This document shows positions 56,176 to 64,000 of a DNA stretch of 64,000 nucleotides, one piece after another. A program made the position numbers and the translations under genes. Positions within the stretch are counted from its first letter, which is position 1. Each line of letters opens with the position of its first letter. This DNA is from Amycolatopsis lexingtonensis (GTDB lineage: Bacteria; Actinomycetota; Actinomycetes; Mycobacteriales; Pseudonocardiaceae), in NCBI RefSeq assembly GCF_014873755.1, contig NZ_JADBEG010000001.1:9522501-9586500 (forward strand). Direction: 5' to 3'. Below the pieces are notes generated by a model. That model did no database searches, was not told where the DNA came from, and saw only the letters and a list, made by a program, of their open reading frames with translations.

Positions 56176-58826
56176 GGCGCCTCCTCCGGGGCGATGGCCA
56201 GCAGCGCGATGATCGCCAGGTTCCGCTGGGCGAAGTCGTTGGTCGCGAAGCCGCCGGGGATCTCCGTCACCGGGCTCGCCACCGCGGTGCCGCCGACTCG
56301 TTCCGCGGGCGGCCACGGCTTCCCGGCGGGATCGCTCGTGAACTGCTCCCAGCCGCGCCGGCGCAGGCTCGCGTCACCGAGCTGCTCGCCCGCCCACGCC
56401 GTGACGCGCGAGTAGATCGTCTTGAACAGTCCCGGGTTGAAGTCGCGGCCGTAGCGGGCGATCTTCTCCGCCGCCGGGGCCTGGGCGTACCGGGCGAAGT
56501 CCAGGTAGGTCCGGCGGAACTCCGGGACGTCGGCCAGATCCAGGGCCTCCCACAGGATCTGCTCGCCGAGGAACGCCATCGCGAGGTTGTAGCCGCCGTC
56601 GAAGTCGCCCTTGCCGAAGTTCACCAGGTGGCCGGTCGCCGGGTCGAAGCCGATCGCGCCGCCCGCCTCGCCGGTGAACAGCCCGGCGGGGAACGCGGCG
56701 ATGTCCCGCATGCCGGTGACGATCCGGTCGCGCCAGCGGACGTCGCCGGTGCGTTCCCATTCGGCCAGCCAGTTGCTCACCAGCGCGTACCAGTCCGGCC
56801 CGATCCGCAGCCGGGCGGGCGCGATCGTCTGGGGCGGCAGGACTTCGCGCAGCGGGTCGACCGTGCGCAACGTCTCGTCGGCCTGGAGCGACGACCGGAT
56901 GAGCTCGCCCAACAACTCGTCGGCGGTGAGGTAGTAGGAGAAGCGTTTCGTGAACGACTCGCCGACCCTCGCTTCCTTGGCGCCGTCGCCCCAGTGCACG
57001 ACAGCGTGGCGCGAGCCGAGCCCGGCGAACCGCCCGGCGTGGTGGGTGTCCACTTCGGACACGTGCCGGGTCATCGCGTGCGCGAGCCGGAAGGTCCGCG
57101 GGTCGCCCGAACGCAGGAAGGCGTACCAGAGCAGGGCGTCGGTGCCGAGTTCGGCGTTGTCCCAGGCGTACCCGCCGACGTCGTAACGCCACTCGTGGCG
57201 GTCGGCGTCGTAGGTGTGCATGACGTCGCCGTGGTGCCAGAACCCGGCCCATTCGCGCTCTTCGACTTGATCGGCGTAGAAAGCGATTTCCCGCGCGATC
57301 CCGTCTTCCAGGGCGGCGCGGGCGGGTGTGCTGCGATCGGGGAGGCTCCAGTGGCCGAACACCCCGGCCGCGTGGTAGGTCTCGGGCCGCGCGACGAGCT
57401 GTGGTGGCGCGGTCAACGCCGTCGAGAACGCCGGGATCGCGTCCCGGGACGGCGTGGCTTCCAGCGCCCACAACCGCAGCTCCGTGGACCGCACCATGCC
57501 CTGCGGCGTTGCGAAACCGGCTTGGACGTCTTCGTAGGACAGGTCGAGACCGTGCGCGACGGTGTCGTAGGTGCGCAGGTCCATCGCGGGCCCCAGCGGG
57601 GAGTACGACCAGAGCGTCACCGACGCCGTGTCCGTGGCGGCCCCGCGGATGTCGAGCGAACGCGGGGCGCGCTGCCAGAAGTCGCGCAGCCCGAAGCCGA
57701 GGCCGCCGCCGGTCCCGCCGACGTAGCCGAAGCCGGACGCGCGGTCGCCGCGGCCGGCGTGCCGCAGCCAGCTTCCTCCGGAGCCGGTGCGCTTCCAGAC
57801 GGCGAAGTGCCGGGCGGACTCCTGGACCAGCGTGAAGTCGTTCCACAGCGCGAGGTTCCGGTAGCCGTCCCGGACCTGCCGGCCCCACTCCGCGAGCGGC
57901 GGGGTGGCGGTACCGGCCGTCTGCGCTGCCCGGACCGCCGCGCCGGGGTCGCGGCGCAGTCCGGTGAGCACCCGCACGGGTTCGCCCCACACGCCGCTCG
58001 TGGCGGTGCCGAAGCGGACGTGCCGGTCGTGGGCTTCACCGGTCAGCGGAACCGAAAACCGCAGGCCCAGCCCGCGGACGAAGACGTGGTTCTCGTCGGC
58101 GTCCCACCGGAAGCTGTGCACGACACGCACGGAGCCGCCGGTGGTGAGGGAGATCCGCATCGACCACGGGAGCATCGTGCGGGGGCCGAGCCGGTAGCGG
58201 CCGGTCAGCTTCACCACCGCGCGCACGGGCCCCGATTGCTCGACTTCGGCGCGTTCGACGATGCCGGTCCCGTCCTCGCGGTGCGGTGTCCCGGTTTCGT
58301 CGTCCGGCCGGTCCTGGACCCGGAGCACGAGTTCGCCGTCCTTCGCGACGATCCGGCCCGCGCGGGAGATCGACGGCACGGCGACCGGTCCGGCCGTCGC
58401 GATCTTCACTTCGATCGTTCCGTCGGACAGGACGATCTCGCGGGGTGACCGGTGTACCGCAACCGGTTCCGGTGGTGTCGCGGGCGTTCCCGGGCCGAGC
58501 CGGAAGGCTTCCGCCGCCGACGTCACGGCGTGGCCGCTCCACTTCACCGAGCCGTCCGGCCAGTACGCCAGTGGCCAGGACTGCAGGGGAACCGGGACGC
58601 CGTCGGCGGTGTGCAGGGCCAGCGGGGTGGTCCTGGCCAGCGTTCCCCGTGGCCACGGCACGCCGAAGGTGCAGTCCGCGGGAGCCGCCGGCTTGCCGTC
58701 GAGCCAGTGCAGCGGGACGTCCGGATCGGCGGCCCGCGCGGTGGCCGGGCGGGCGACGGCCGTGGCGGCCAGCGCGGAGACGCCGCCGAGGAAGCCGCGC
58801 CGGGTGAGCGGGAACTGCGGGGACAT
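56172..58826 (-). CDS. Exo-rhamnogalacturonan lyase-like protein (PL26/YetA family), Tat-exported
   Basis: 884 residues. Twin-arginine signal LTRRGFLGGVSALAATAVA. N-terminal beta domain (FGVPWPRGTLA, PLQSWPLAYWPDGSVKWSGH), central sandwich (ENHVFVRGLGLRFSVPL) and a C-terminal (alpha/alpha) toroid (WAGFWHHGDVMHTYDADRHEWRYDVGGYAWDNAELGTDALLWYAFLRSGD; HHAGRFAGLGSRHAVVHWGDGA). This is the PcRGLX/YetA architecture. It likely releases unsaturated disaccharides from rhamnogalacturonan I. First gene of the PL26-CE12-GH35 operon; a TTGACA (minus strand, 58897-58892) lies 66 bases upstream of its start. Confidence 0.85.
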   Translation of the reverse strand: MSPQFPLTRRGFLGGVSALAATAVARPATARAADPDVPLHWLDGKPAAPADCTFGVPWPRGTLARTTPLALHTADGVPVPLQSWPLAYWPDGSVKWSGHAVTSAAEAFRLGPGTPATPPEPVAVHRSPREIVLSDGTIEVKIATAGPVAVPSISRAGRIVAKDGELVLRVQDRPDDETGTPHREDGTGIVERAEVEQSGPVRAVVKLTGRYRLGPRTMLPWSMRISLTTGGSVRVVHSFRWDADENHVFVRGLGLRFSVPLTGEAHDRHVRFGTATSGVWGEPVRVLTGLRRDPGAAVRAAQTAGTATPPLAEWGRQVRDGYRNLALWNDFTLVQESARHFAVWKRTGSGGSWLRHAGRGDRASGFGYVGGTGGGLGFGLRDFWQRAPRSLDIRGAATDTASVTLWSYSPLGPAMDLRTYDTVAHGLDLSYEDVQAGFATPQGMVRSTELRLWALEATPSRDAIPAFSTALTAPPQLVARPETYHAAGVFGHWSLPDRSTPARAALEDGIAREIAFYADQVEEREWAGFWHHGDVMHTYDADRHEWRYDVGGYAWDNAELGTDALLWYAFLRSGDPRTFRLAHAMTRHVSEVDTHHAGRFAGLGSRHAVVHWGDGAKEARVGESFTKRFSYYLTADELLGELIRSSLQADETLRTVDPLREVLPPQTIAPARLRIGPDWYALVSNWLAEWERTGDVRWRDRIVTGMRDIAAFPAGLFTGEAGGAIGFDPATGHLVNFGKGDFDGGYNLAMAFLGEQILWEALDLADVPEFRRTYLDFARYAQAPAAEKIARYGRDFNPGLFKTIYSRVTAWAGEQLGDASLRRRGWEQFTSDPAGKPWPPAERVGGTAVASPVTEIPGGFATNDFAQRNLAIIALLAIAPEEAP

Positions 58827-58929
58827 CTTCGGCCTCCGGTCAGCTCGCGACCGCTGTGGTCGAGCCGATTCAAGCCACGCGCGTCCGGGGTTGTCAACCT
58901 CCGGAACCCGATCAGTCCAATACCTGAGT

Positions 58930-58937
58930 AAGCGCTT
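58930..58937. promoter_or_regulatory. LacI-type half-palindrome in the divergent region
   Basis: AAGCGCTT within GTAAGCGCTTTC is a perfect 8-bp core of LacI-family operators. It is located upstream of the PL26 promoter candidate and 46 bases before the CebR box. It may serve the pectinolytic operon, but is short enough to be chance. Confidence 0.35.
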
Positions 58938-58982
58938 TCTCCGAAAACCGGCGGTGCTCGGATCCGGCGTCGCGTGCTAGCG

Positions 58983-58996
58983 TGGGAGCGCTCCCA
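58983..58996. promoter_or_regulatory. CebR box (cello-oligosaccharide repressor site)
   Basis: TGGGAGCGCTCCCA is identical to the 14-bp palindrome bound by the Streptomyces cellulose-utilisation repressor CebR, and sits 40 bases before the start of the secreted esterase-mannanase gene. CebR releases this site on binding cellobiose or cellotriose. Confidence 0.85.
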
Positions 58997-59036
58997 GATC
59001 GAACTGTCCTGTCGAGCTGCACTCCAGGAGGTCGGT

Positions 59037-61304
59037 ATGAAGTGGCGTTTTCTCCGCGCGGCCGTGGCCGGCCTGCTGCTGGCCGCCTGCGCTGTCGTGG
59101 CTCCCGCCCCGGCAGGCGCGGCCGAGCCCACGCGGGTCATGGCGCTGGGTGACTCCATCACGGGGTCGCCCGGGTGCTGGCGGGCGCTGCTGTGGCGGCA
59201 CCTCCAGGAGACCGGGCACACCGACGTCGACTTCGTCGGCACGCTGCCGCCCCAGGGCTGCGGGTTCACCTACGACGGCGAGAACGAAGGCCACGGCGGC
59301 TTCCTCGCCACCGGCATCGCCCGCGACAACCAGCTGCCCGGCTGGCTGTCTTCGACGCACCCGGACGTCGTCCTGATGCACCTGGGCACCAACGACGTGT
59401 GGAACGGCATCGCCGCGAGCACGATCCTCGACGCCTTCACCACGCTGCTCGGCCAGATGCGGGCGAGCAACCCGGCGACCAAGCTGATCGTCGCGAAGAT
59501 CATCCCGATGAACCCGTCGAACTGCGCGGCCTGCGCCCAGCGCGTGGTCGACCTGAACGCCGCCATCCCGGGCTGGGCCGCCGCGCACAGCACGGCCGCG
59601 TCGCCGATCACCGTGGTCGACCAGTGGACCGGGTTCGACACCGCGGCGGACACGACCGACGGCGTCCACCCCAACGGCACCACCGGCATCGCGAAGATGG
59701 AAAGCAAGTGGTACCCCGCGCTGGTCGCGGCGCTGAGCCCGGGCACGCCGGCCGCCACCGGGCTGCACGTCGACGGCACCCGCGTCCTGGAGGCGAACGG
59801 CGCCGCGTTCGTGATGCGCGGGGTCAACCACCCGTACGCCTGGTACACCAGCCAGAACAGCGCGTTCGCGAACATCAAGTCGTTCGGAGCCAACACCGTC
59901 CGAGTCGTGCTCGGCAGCGGCAAGCGGTGGGGCCCGACCTCGGCGGCCGAGGTCACGAACATCATCGCGCTGTGCAAGCAGTCCCGGCTGATCTGCGTCC
60001 TGGAAGTGCACGACACCACCGGGTACGGCGAGGAAAGTGCGGCGGCGAGCCTGGACCAGGCGGCGGACTACTGGATCGGCATCGCGAACGCGTTGAAGGG
60101 CCAGGAAAACTACGTCGTCATCAACCTCGGCAACGAGCCGTTCGGCAACAACCAGCAGGTCAGCGCCACCTGGGCGAGCGCGACTTCGAGCGCCATCACC
60201 CGGCTCCGCGGTGCCGGGTTGCAGCACCTGATCATGGCCGACGCGCCGATGTGGGGCCAGGACTGGCAGAACATCATGCGGGACAACGCCGCTTCGGTGC
60301 TCAGCGCCGATCCGCAGCACAACACGGTGTTCTCGATCCACATGTACGGCGTCTACGACACCGCGGCCGAGATCACCGCCTACTTCGACGCGTTCCGCAC
60401 CGCCGGGCTGCCGCTGGTGGTCGGCGAATTCGGCAACAGGCACAGCGACGGGGACCCGGACGAGGACACGATCATGGCCCAGGCGCAGGCTCGCGGCCTC
60501 GGCTACCTCGGCTGGTCGTGGAGCGGCAACGGCAGCGACGTCGCCTACCTCGACATGACCAACGGCTTCGACCCGGCGAGCCTGACCGCGTGGGGCGAGC
60601 GCTTCCTCAACGGGACCGACGGCGTCCGGCAGACATCGAAGGAAGCGACGATCTACGGTTGGGGCACCGCGGACACGCAGGCGCCGACGACGCCGGGCAC
60701 CCCGGCCGTCTCGGGCGTGACGTCTTCGGGTGTCACGCTGAGCTGGACGGCCTCGACGGACAACGTCGGCGTCACCGGCTACGACGTCTTGCGCGCGCCC
60801 GGTGCGTCCGGTGGCACCTTCGCGGTGGTCGGTTCGAGCGGGACGACGACGTTCACCGACAGCGGCCTGGCCGCCTCGAGCACGTACCGCTACCAGGTGC
60901 GGGCCAAGGACGCCGCGGGCAACACTTCGGCCGCGTCCGGGGCCGCGACGGCGACGACCGCCGCGGGCGGGGGCACCGGCGCGTGCAAGGTCGCCTACTC
61001 GGCACCCGGCTGGGGCGGCGGTAACGGGTTCACCGCTTCGGTGACCATCACCAACACCGGCACGAGCACGGTCACCGGCTGGACGCTGGCCTTCACCTTC
61101 ACCGCGGGCCAGAAGGTGACGCTGCCCGGCTGGGGCGCGACGTTCACGCAGTCCGGTGGCGCGGTGACCGCGACGAACCTGGACTGGAACGGCACCCTGG
61201 CGCCGAACGCCTCGACCGGCATCGGCTTCAACGGCACCTACAGCGGGACCAACCCCGCGCCGGTGTCCTTCGCCTTGAACGGGAGCACTTGCACGATCGG
61301 CTGA
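59037..61304 (+). CDS. Secreted CE3 esterase - GH5_8 beta-mannanase - FN3 - CBM2 fusion protein
   Basis: 755 residues from the ATG at 59037 (CAGGAGG upstream). Signal peptide to about 30. Residues about 31-240 form an SGNH domain of CE3 type (ALGDSITGSPGCWRALLW, HLGTNDVWNG, DGVHPNG). Residues about 245-545 are a GH5_8-like mannanase (FVMRGVNHPYAWY, VLEVHDTTGYGEESAAASLDQAADYW, acid/base INLGNEPFG, nucleophile VGEFGNRHSDG). An FN3 domain (PGTPAVSGVTSSGVTLSWTAS) and a C-terminal cellulose-binding CBM2 (CKVAYSAPGWGGGNGFTASVTITNTG .. CTIG) follow. It would deacetylate and cut acetylated (gluco)mannan bound to cellulose. Regulated by the CebR box upstream. Confidence 0.92.
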   Translation: MKWRFLRAAVAGLLLAACAVVAPAPAGAAEPTRVMALGDSITGSPGCWRALLWRHLQETGHTDVDFVGTLPPQGCGFTYDGENEGHGGFLATGIARDNQLPGWLSSTHPDVVLMHLGTNDVWNGIAASTILDAFTTLLGQMRASNPATKLIVAKIIPMNPSNCAACAQRVVDLNAAIPGWAAAHSTAASPITVVDQWTGFDTAADTTDGVHPNGTTGIAKMESKWYPALVAALSPGTPAATGLHVDGTRVLEANGAAFVMRGVNHPYAWYTSQNSAFANIKSFGANTVRVVLGSGKRWGPTSAAEVTNIIALCKQSRLICVLEVHDTTGYGEESAAASLDQAADYWIGIANALKGQENYVVINLGNEPFGNNQQVSATWASATSSAITRLRGAGLQHLIMADAPMWGQDWQNIMRDNAASVLSADPQHNTVFSIHMYGVYDTAAEITAYFDAFRTAGLPLVVGEFGNRHSDGDPDEDTIMAQAQARGLGYLGWSWSGNGSDVAYLDMTNGFDPASLTAWGERFLNGTDGVRQTSKEATIYGWGTADTQAPTTPGTPAVSGVTSSGVTLSWTASTDNVGVTGYDVLRAPGASGGTFAVVGSSGTTTFTDSGLAASSTYRYQVRAKDAAGNTSAASGAATATTAAGGGTGACKVAYSAPGWGGGNGFTASVTITNTGTSTVTGWTLAFTFTAGQKVTLPGWGATFTQSGGAVTATNLDWNGTLAPNASTGIGFNGTYSGTNPAPVSFALNGSTCTIG

Positions 61305-61338
61305 TCGAGTCTACTTCGGACTTCGGACGGAGAAGGTC

Positions 61339-63150
61339 ATGTCCTTGCGCACATCCGCATTCGGCCGGCTGCTGGCCGTGGGCTTGCTGGCGGCCGGCCT
61401 CACCCCGGCCCCCGCGGTGGCGGCGGCTGCACCGCAGACCGACCGGCTGAACCGCGGGGTGATCAGCGTCCACACCGCCGCGGGCAACCGGGTCGGCTGG
61501 CGGCTGCTCGCCGCCGACCCGGCCGGGGTGGCGTTCGCCGTCTACCGCGACGGCACCCGCGTGACCACGACCCCCGCCGGCGGGCCGACCGGCTACCTGG
61601 ACGCCGGTGCGCCCGCCGGCGCGAAGTACACCGTGCACGCGGTGGTCGGCGGGGTCGAGCAAGCATCGGCGTTCGCCGCAGAGGAGTCGCTGACGCTCGA
61701 CAGCACGGCCGCGGCGAGCACCCGCGACGTGCCGATCCAGGTCCCGGCCGGCGGCACGACGCCGTCGGGCGAGAGCTACACCTACAGCGCGAACGACGCG
61801 AGCGTCGGCGACCTCGACGGCGACGGGCAGTACGAGTTCGTCGTGAAGTGGGATCCCAGCAACGCCAAGGACAATTCGCAGTCCGGCTACACCGGCAACG
61901 TCTACGTCGACGCCTACCGGCTGGACGGCACGCGCCTGTGGCGGATCGACCTGGGCCGCAACATCCGCGCGGGCGCGCACTACACGCAGTTCCAGGTCTT
62001 CGACTACGACGGCGACGGCAAGGCCGAAGTCGCGATGAAGACGGCGGACGGCACGCGCTCGGGCACCGGCCAGGTCATCGGCAACGCGAGCGCGGACTAC
62101 CGCAATTCCAGCGGCTATGTTCTTTCGGGTCCGGAGTTCCTGACGGTGTTCAACGGCCAGACGGGCGCGGCGGCGGCCACGGTGAACTACGACCCGCCGC
62201 GCGGCACGGTGTCGTCGTGGGGCGACAGCTACGGCAACCGCGTCGACCGGTTCCTGGCGGGCACGGCGTACCTGGACGGCTCGCACCCGAGCCTGATCAT
62301 GAGCCGCGGCTACTACACGCGCACGGTGATCGCGGCCTGGGACTTCCGCGGTGGCGCGCTGACCGAGCGCTGGAAGTTCGACTCGAACACGGCCGGCTCG
62401 CAGTACACCGGCCAGGGCAACCACCAGCTGGCGATCGCCGACGTCGACGCGGACGGGCGCGACGAGATCGTCTTCGGCGCGATGGCGATCGACGACACCG
62501 GCGGTCCACTGTGGAACACCCGCCTCGGCCACGGCGACGCGATGCACGTCGGCGACCTGATCCCGGGCCGGCCGGGTCTGGAAGAGTTCAAAGTGGACGA
62601 AGACACGTCGAAGCCGGGCGCGTGGATGGCCGACGCGAAGACCGGGCAGATCCTGTGGCAGCTCCCGTGCGGCTGCGACAACGGCCGCGGCGTGTCGGAC
62701 GACATCTGGGCGGGCAGCCCGGGCGCCGAGTCCTGGTCGTCCGGCGTGGCGGGGCTGCTGAACACGAGCGGCCAGAACATCGGGCGCAAGCCGTCGTCGA
62801 CCAACTTCGTCATCTGGTGGGACGGTGACGCCCAGCGCGAACTGCTGGACGGCACCCACATCGACAAGTACGGCACGAGCGCGGACACGCGCCTGCTGAC
62901 GGCGTCCGGCGTGCATGCGAACAACGGCACGAAGAACACACCGGCGTTGCAGGCGGATCTGTTCGGGGACTGGCGGGAGGAGGTCGTCTGGGCGACTTCG
63001 GACAACCGGGCGTTGCGGATTTATTCGACCACGGATCCGACGAGCATTTCGCGGGTGTCGTTGATGCAGGACCGGCAGTACCGGGAGGCGGTGGCTTGGC
63101 AGAACACCGCGTACAACCAGCCGCCGCATCCGAAGGTCAATCCGGCGTGA
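61339..63150 (+). CDS. Secreted rhamnogalacturonan lyase (PL11)
   Basis: 603 residues with signal peptide LLAVGLLAAGLTPAPAVAAA. PL11 features: DRLNRGVISVHTAAGNRVGWRLL (N-terminal domain), then an eight-bladed propeller with many Ca-binding DxDxDG loops (VGDLDGDGQYEFVVKWDPSNAKDNS, FDYDGDGKAEVAMKTADGT, IADVDADGRDEIVFG) and the family end WREEVVW..RIYSTTDPT..YREAVAWQNTAYNQPPHP. It cleaves the rhamnogalacturonan I backbone. No extra binding module is attached. It follows the mannanase by 34 bases without its own obvious operator. Confidence 0.95.
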   Translation: MSLRTSAFGRLLAVGLLAAGLTPAPAVAAAAPQTDRLNRGVISVHTAAGNRVGWRLLAADPAGVAFAVYRDGTRVTTTPAGGPTGYLDAGAPAGAKYTVHAVVGGVEQASAFAAEESLTLDSTAAASTRDVPIQVPAGGTTPSGESYTYSANDASVGDLDGDGQYEFVVKWDPSNAKDNSQSGYTGNVYVDAYRLDGTRLWRIDLGRNIRAGAHYTQFQVFDYDGDGKAEVAMKTADGTRSGTGQVIGNASADYRNSSGYVLSGPEFLTVFNGQTGAAAATVNYDPPRGTVSSWGDSYGNRVDRFLAGTAYLDGSHPSLIMSRGYYTRTVIAAWDFRGGALTERWKFDSNTAGSQYTGQGNHQLAIADVDADGRDEIVFGAMAIDDTGGPLWNTRLGHGDAMHVGDLIPGRPGLEEFKVDEDTSKPGAWMADAKTGQILWQLPCGCDNGRGVSDDIWAGSPGAESWSSGVAGLLNTSGQNIGRKPSSTNFVIWWDGDAQRELLDGTHIDKYGTSADTRLLTASGVHANNGTKNTPALQADLFGDWREEVVWATSDNRALRIYSTTDPTSISRVSLMQDRQYREAVAWQNTAYNQPPHPKVNPA

Positions 63151-63163
63151 CACATGGGGCAGG

Positions 63164-63610
63164 ATGACCACCGTGGTGGAGATCAGCTTCCTGACCGAAT
63201 CCGACCGGGCCCGCTGGGAAGAACTCGCCCGCGGCAAGGACACCCACTTCGCCGTCGAGCGTGGTGACGGTGACTACGAACGCACCTGGCGGCGCCTGCT
63301 CGGCGACGACCGCGTTCACGGGATCGCCGCCCGGCTGGACGGCGCGATCGTCGGTGTCGCGCACTACCTGTTCCACGCCAGTGTCTGGTACGCCGGGAAG
63401 TGCTACCTGGCGGACCTCTTCGTGGACCCGGCCGTCCGGCGCCGGGGTGTCGCGACGGCGATGATCGACTGGGTGGCTCGGGAAGCCGAACAGCGCGGCT
63501 TCCCGAGCCTGTACTGGAACACCCTCGCCGACGCCCCGGCCCGCGCGCTCTACGACAAGGTGGGCATGTACCACGACGGGTTCATCCACTACAGCTACCG
63601 GCGCGGTTGA
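63164..63610 (+). CDS. GNAT-family N-acetyltransferase
   Basis: 148 residues. GNAT core: IAARLDGAIVGVAHYLFHAS, motif A LADLFVDPAVRRRGVATAMIDWVAREAEQRGF with the acetyl-CoA loop RRRGVA, then YWNTLADAPARALYDKVGMYHDGFIHYSY. Substrate unknown. It overlaps the convergent LLM gene by 16 bases. Confidence 0.9.
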   Translation: MTTVVEISFLTESDRARWEELARGKDTHFAVERGDGDYERTWRRLLGDDRVHGIAARLDGAIVGVAHYLFHASVWYAGKCYLADLFVDPAVRRRGVATAMIDWVAREAEQRGFPSLYWNTLADAPARALYDKVGMYHDGFIHYSYRRG

Positions 63611-64000
63611 TCCAGGCCGAGGTGCTCGCGCAGGGTCGTGCCCGTGTACTCCGTGCGGAACGAGCCGCGCTCCTGCAGCAGCGGAACCACCGTGTCGGCG
63701 AACTCGTCCAGGCCGCCCGGGGTCACGTGCGGGACGAGGATGAACCCGTCGCTCGCGTCGGCCTGCACCAGCTCGTCGATCGCGTCGGCGACCGTCGTCG
63801 GGGAACCGATGAACGTCTGGCGGGCGGTGACCTCGATGATCAGCTCGCGGATCGACAGGTTCTTCGCCTCCGCCAGCTGCCGCCACTCGCGCGCCGTGGC
63901 CAGCGGGTCGCGGTACATCCGGACGCTCGCGCGGCCGCGGGCGATCGTGTGGTCGCCGAGGACCGGGTCGGACTCGGGGAGCGGGCCGTCCGGGTCGTAG
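63595..64000 (-). CDS. C-terminal part of a DszA/NtaA-type LLM monooxygenase (truncated by window)
   Basis: About 135 codons remain, open to the window edge; the start lies beyond 64000. The visible part (RELIIEVTARQTFIGSPTTVADAIDELVQADASDGFILVPHVTPGGLDEFADTVVPLLQERGSFRTEYTGTTLREHLGL) is the characteristic end of the nitrilotriacetate/dibenzothiophene-sulfone monooxygenase family of reduced-FMN-dependent enzymes. Confidence 0.9.
   Translation of the reverse strand, partial: YDPDGPLPESDPVLGDHTIARGRASVRMYRDPLATAREWRQLAEAKNLSIRELIIEVTARQTFIGSPTTVADAIDELVQADASDGFILVPHVTPGGLDEFADTVVPLLQERGSFRTEYTGTTLREHLGLDQPRR

Overview
The window is very GC-rich, uses GTG/TTG starts freely, packs genes with 4-bp ATGA/GTGA stop-start overlaps, and carries gene sets typical of actinomycetes: a conservon-type cvnABCD operon, a LexA-controlled imuA'/imuB/dnaE2 mutasome, a BfrB-like ferritin, a lone RibB, MsiK-type sugar ABC transporters without their own ATPase, and CebR- and KstR-type operators. 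Together with the intergenic palindromic repeats this suggests a Pseudonocardiaceae soil actinomycete, most likely Amycolatopsis. This is inferred from gene content; no rRNA, tRNA or CRISPR array was seen.

Layout. 0-5 kb: end of an unknown gene, a long-hairpin repeat, then a conservon (sensor kinase, roadblock, DUF742, GTPase) followed by a MHYT membrane protein. 5-7 kb: thioesterase (with a KstR-like box) and SDR, then ferritin. 7-12.5 kb: a minus-strand operon gntR-ABC ATPase-ABC permease-two secreted PAF-acetylhydrolase-like enzymes, one with a decayed duplicate domain. 12.8-15.7 kb: secreted S33 peptidase overlapping a type II NADH dehydrogenase tail to tail, plus a possible 57-residue protein. 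16-23.5 kb: SOS mutagenesis genes imuA', imuB and dnaE2 with two LexA boxes, interrupted by ribB and a coupled HAD phosphatase. 23.6-32.8 kb: a secreted GH51-like glycosidase, MarR/SRPBCC, a glycogen-debranching-like enzyme, a LacI regulator and a sugar ABC transporter. 32.8-36.8 kb: LLM oxidoreductase and aldo-keto reductase divergent from a TetR-P450 pair, then an FMN-binding protein. 36.9-38.5 kb: an IS110-family element. 38.7-41.9 kb: a complete P450-TetR-ferredoxin-ferredoxin reductase operon. 42-48.5 kb: BNR-type secreted protein, glmS, methyltransferase, a dapA-like gene with its LysR regulator, VOC protein. 48.6-51.4 kb: a STAS-RsbQ-RsbP-STAS partner-switching module. 51.6-63.2 kb: lipoprotein, then a plant cell-wall locus (GH35, CE12 and PL26 in one operon; CE3-GH5_8-FN3-CBM2 fusion under a perfect CebR box; PL11). 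The right edge has a GNAT protein and a truncated LLM monooxygenase.

The most interesting structure is the link between a 55-bp palindromic repeat and the IS110 element. The repeat occurs six times in this window, always between genes. One copy is split exactly by the IS110 element, with CAG on both sides. The non-coding left end of the element carries, in the order expected for a bridge-RNA target loop, a stretch identical to the left side of the target (GTCATTCAG) and a stretch complementary to its right side (GGTCCTG), both including the shared CAG core. This predicts an RNA-guided transposon programmed to home into a host-wide palindromic repeat.
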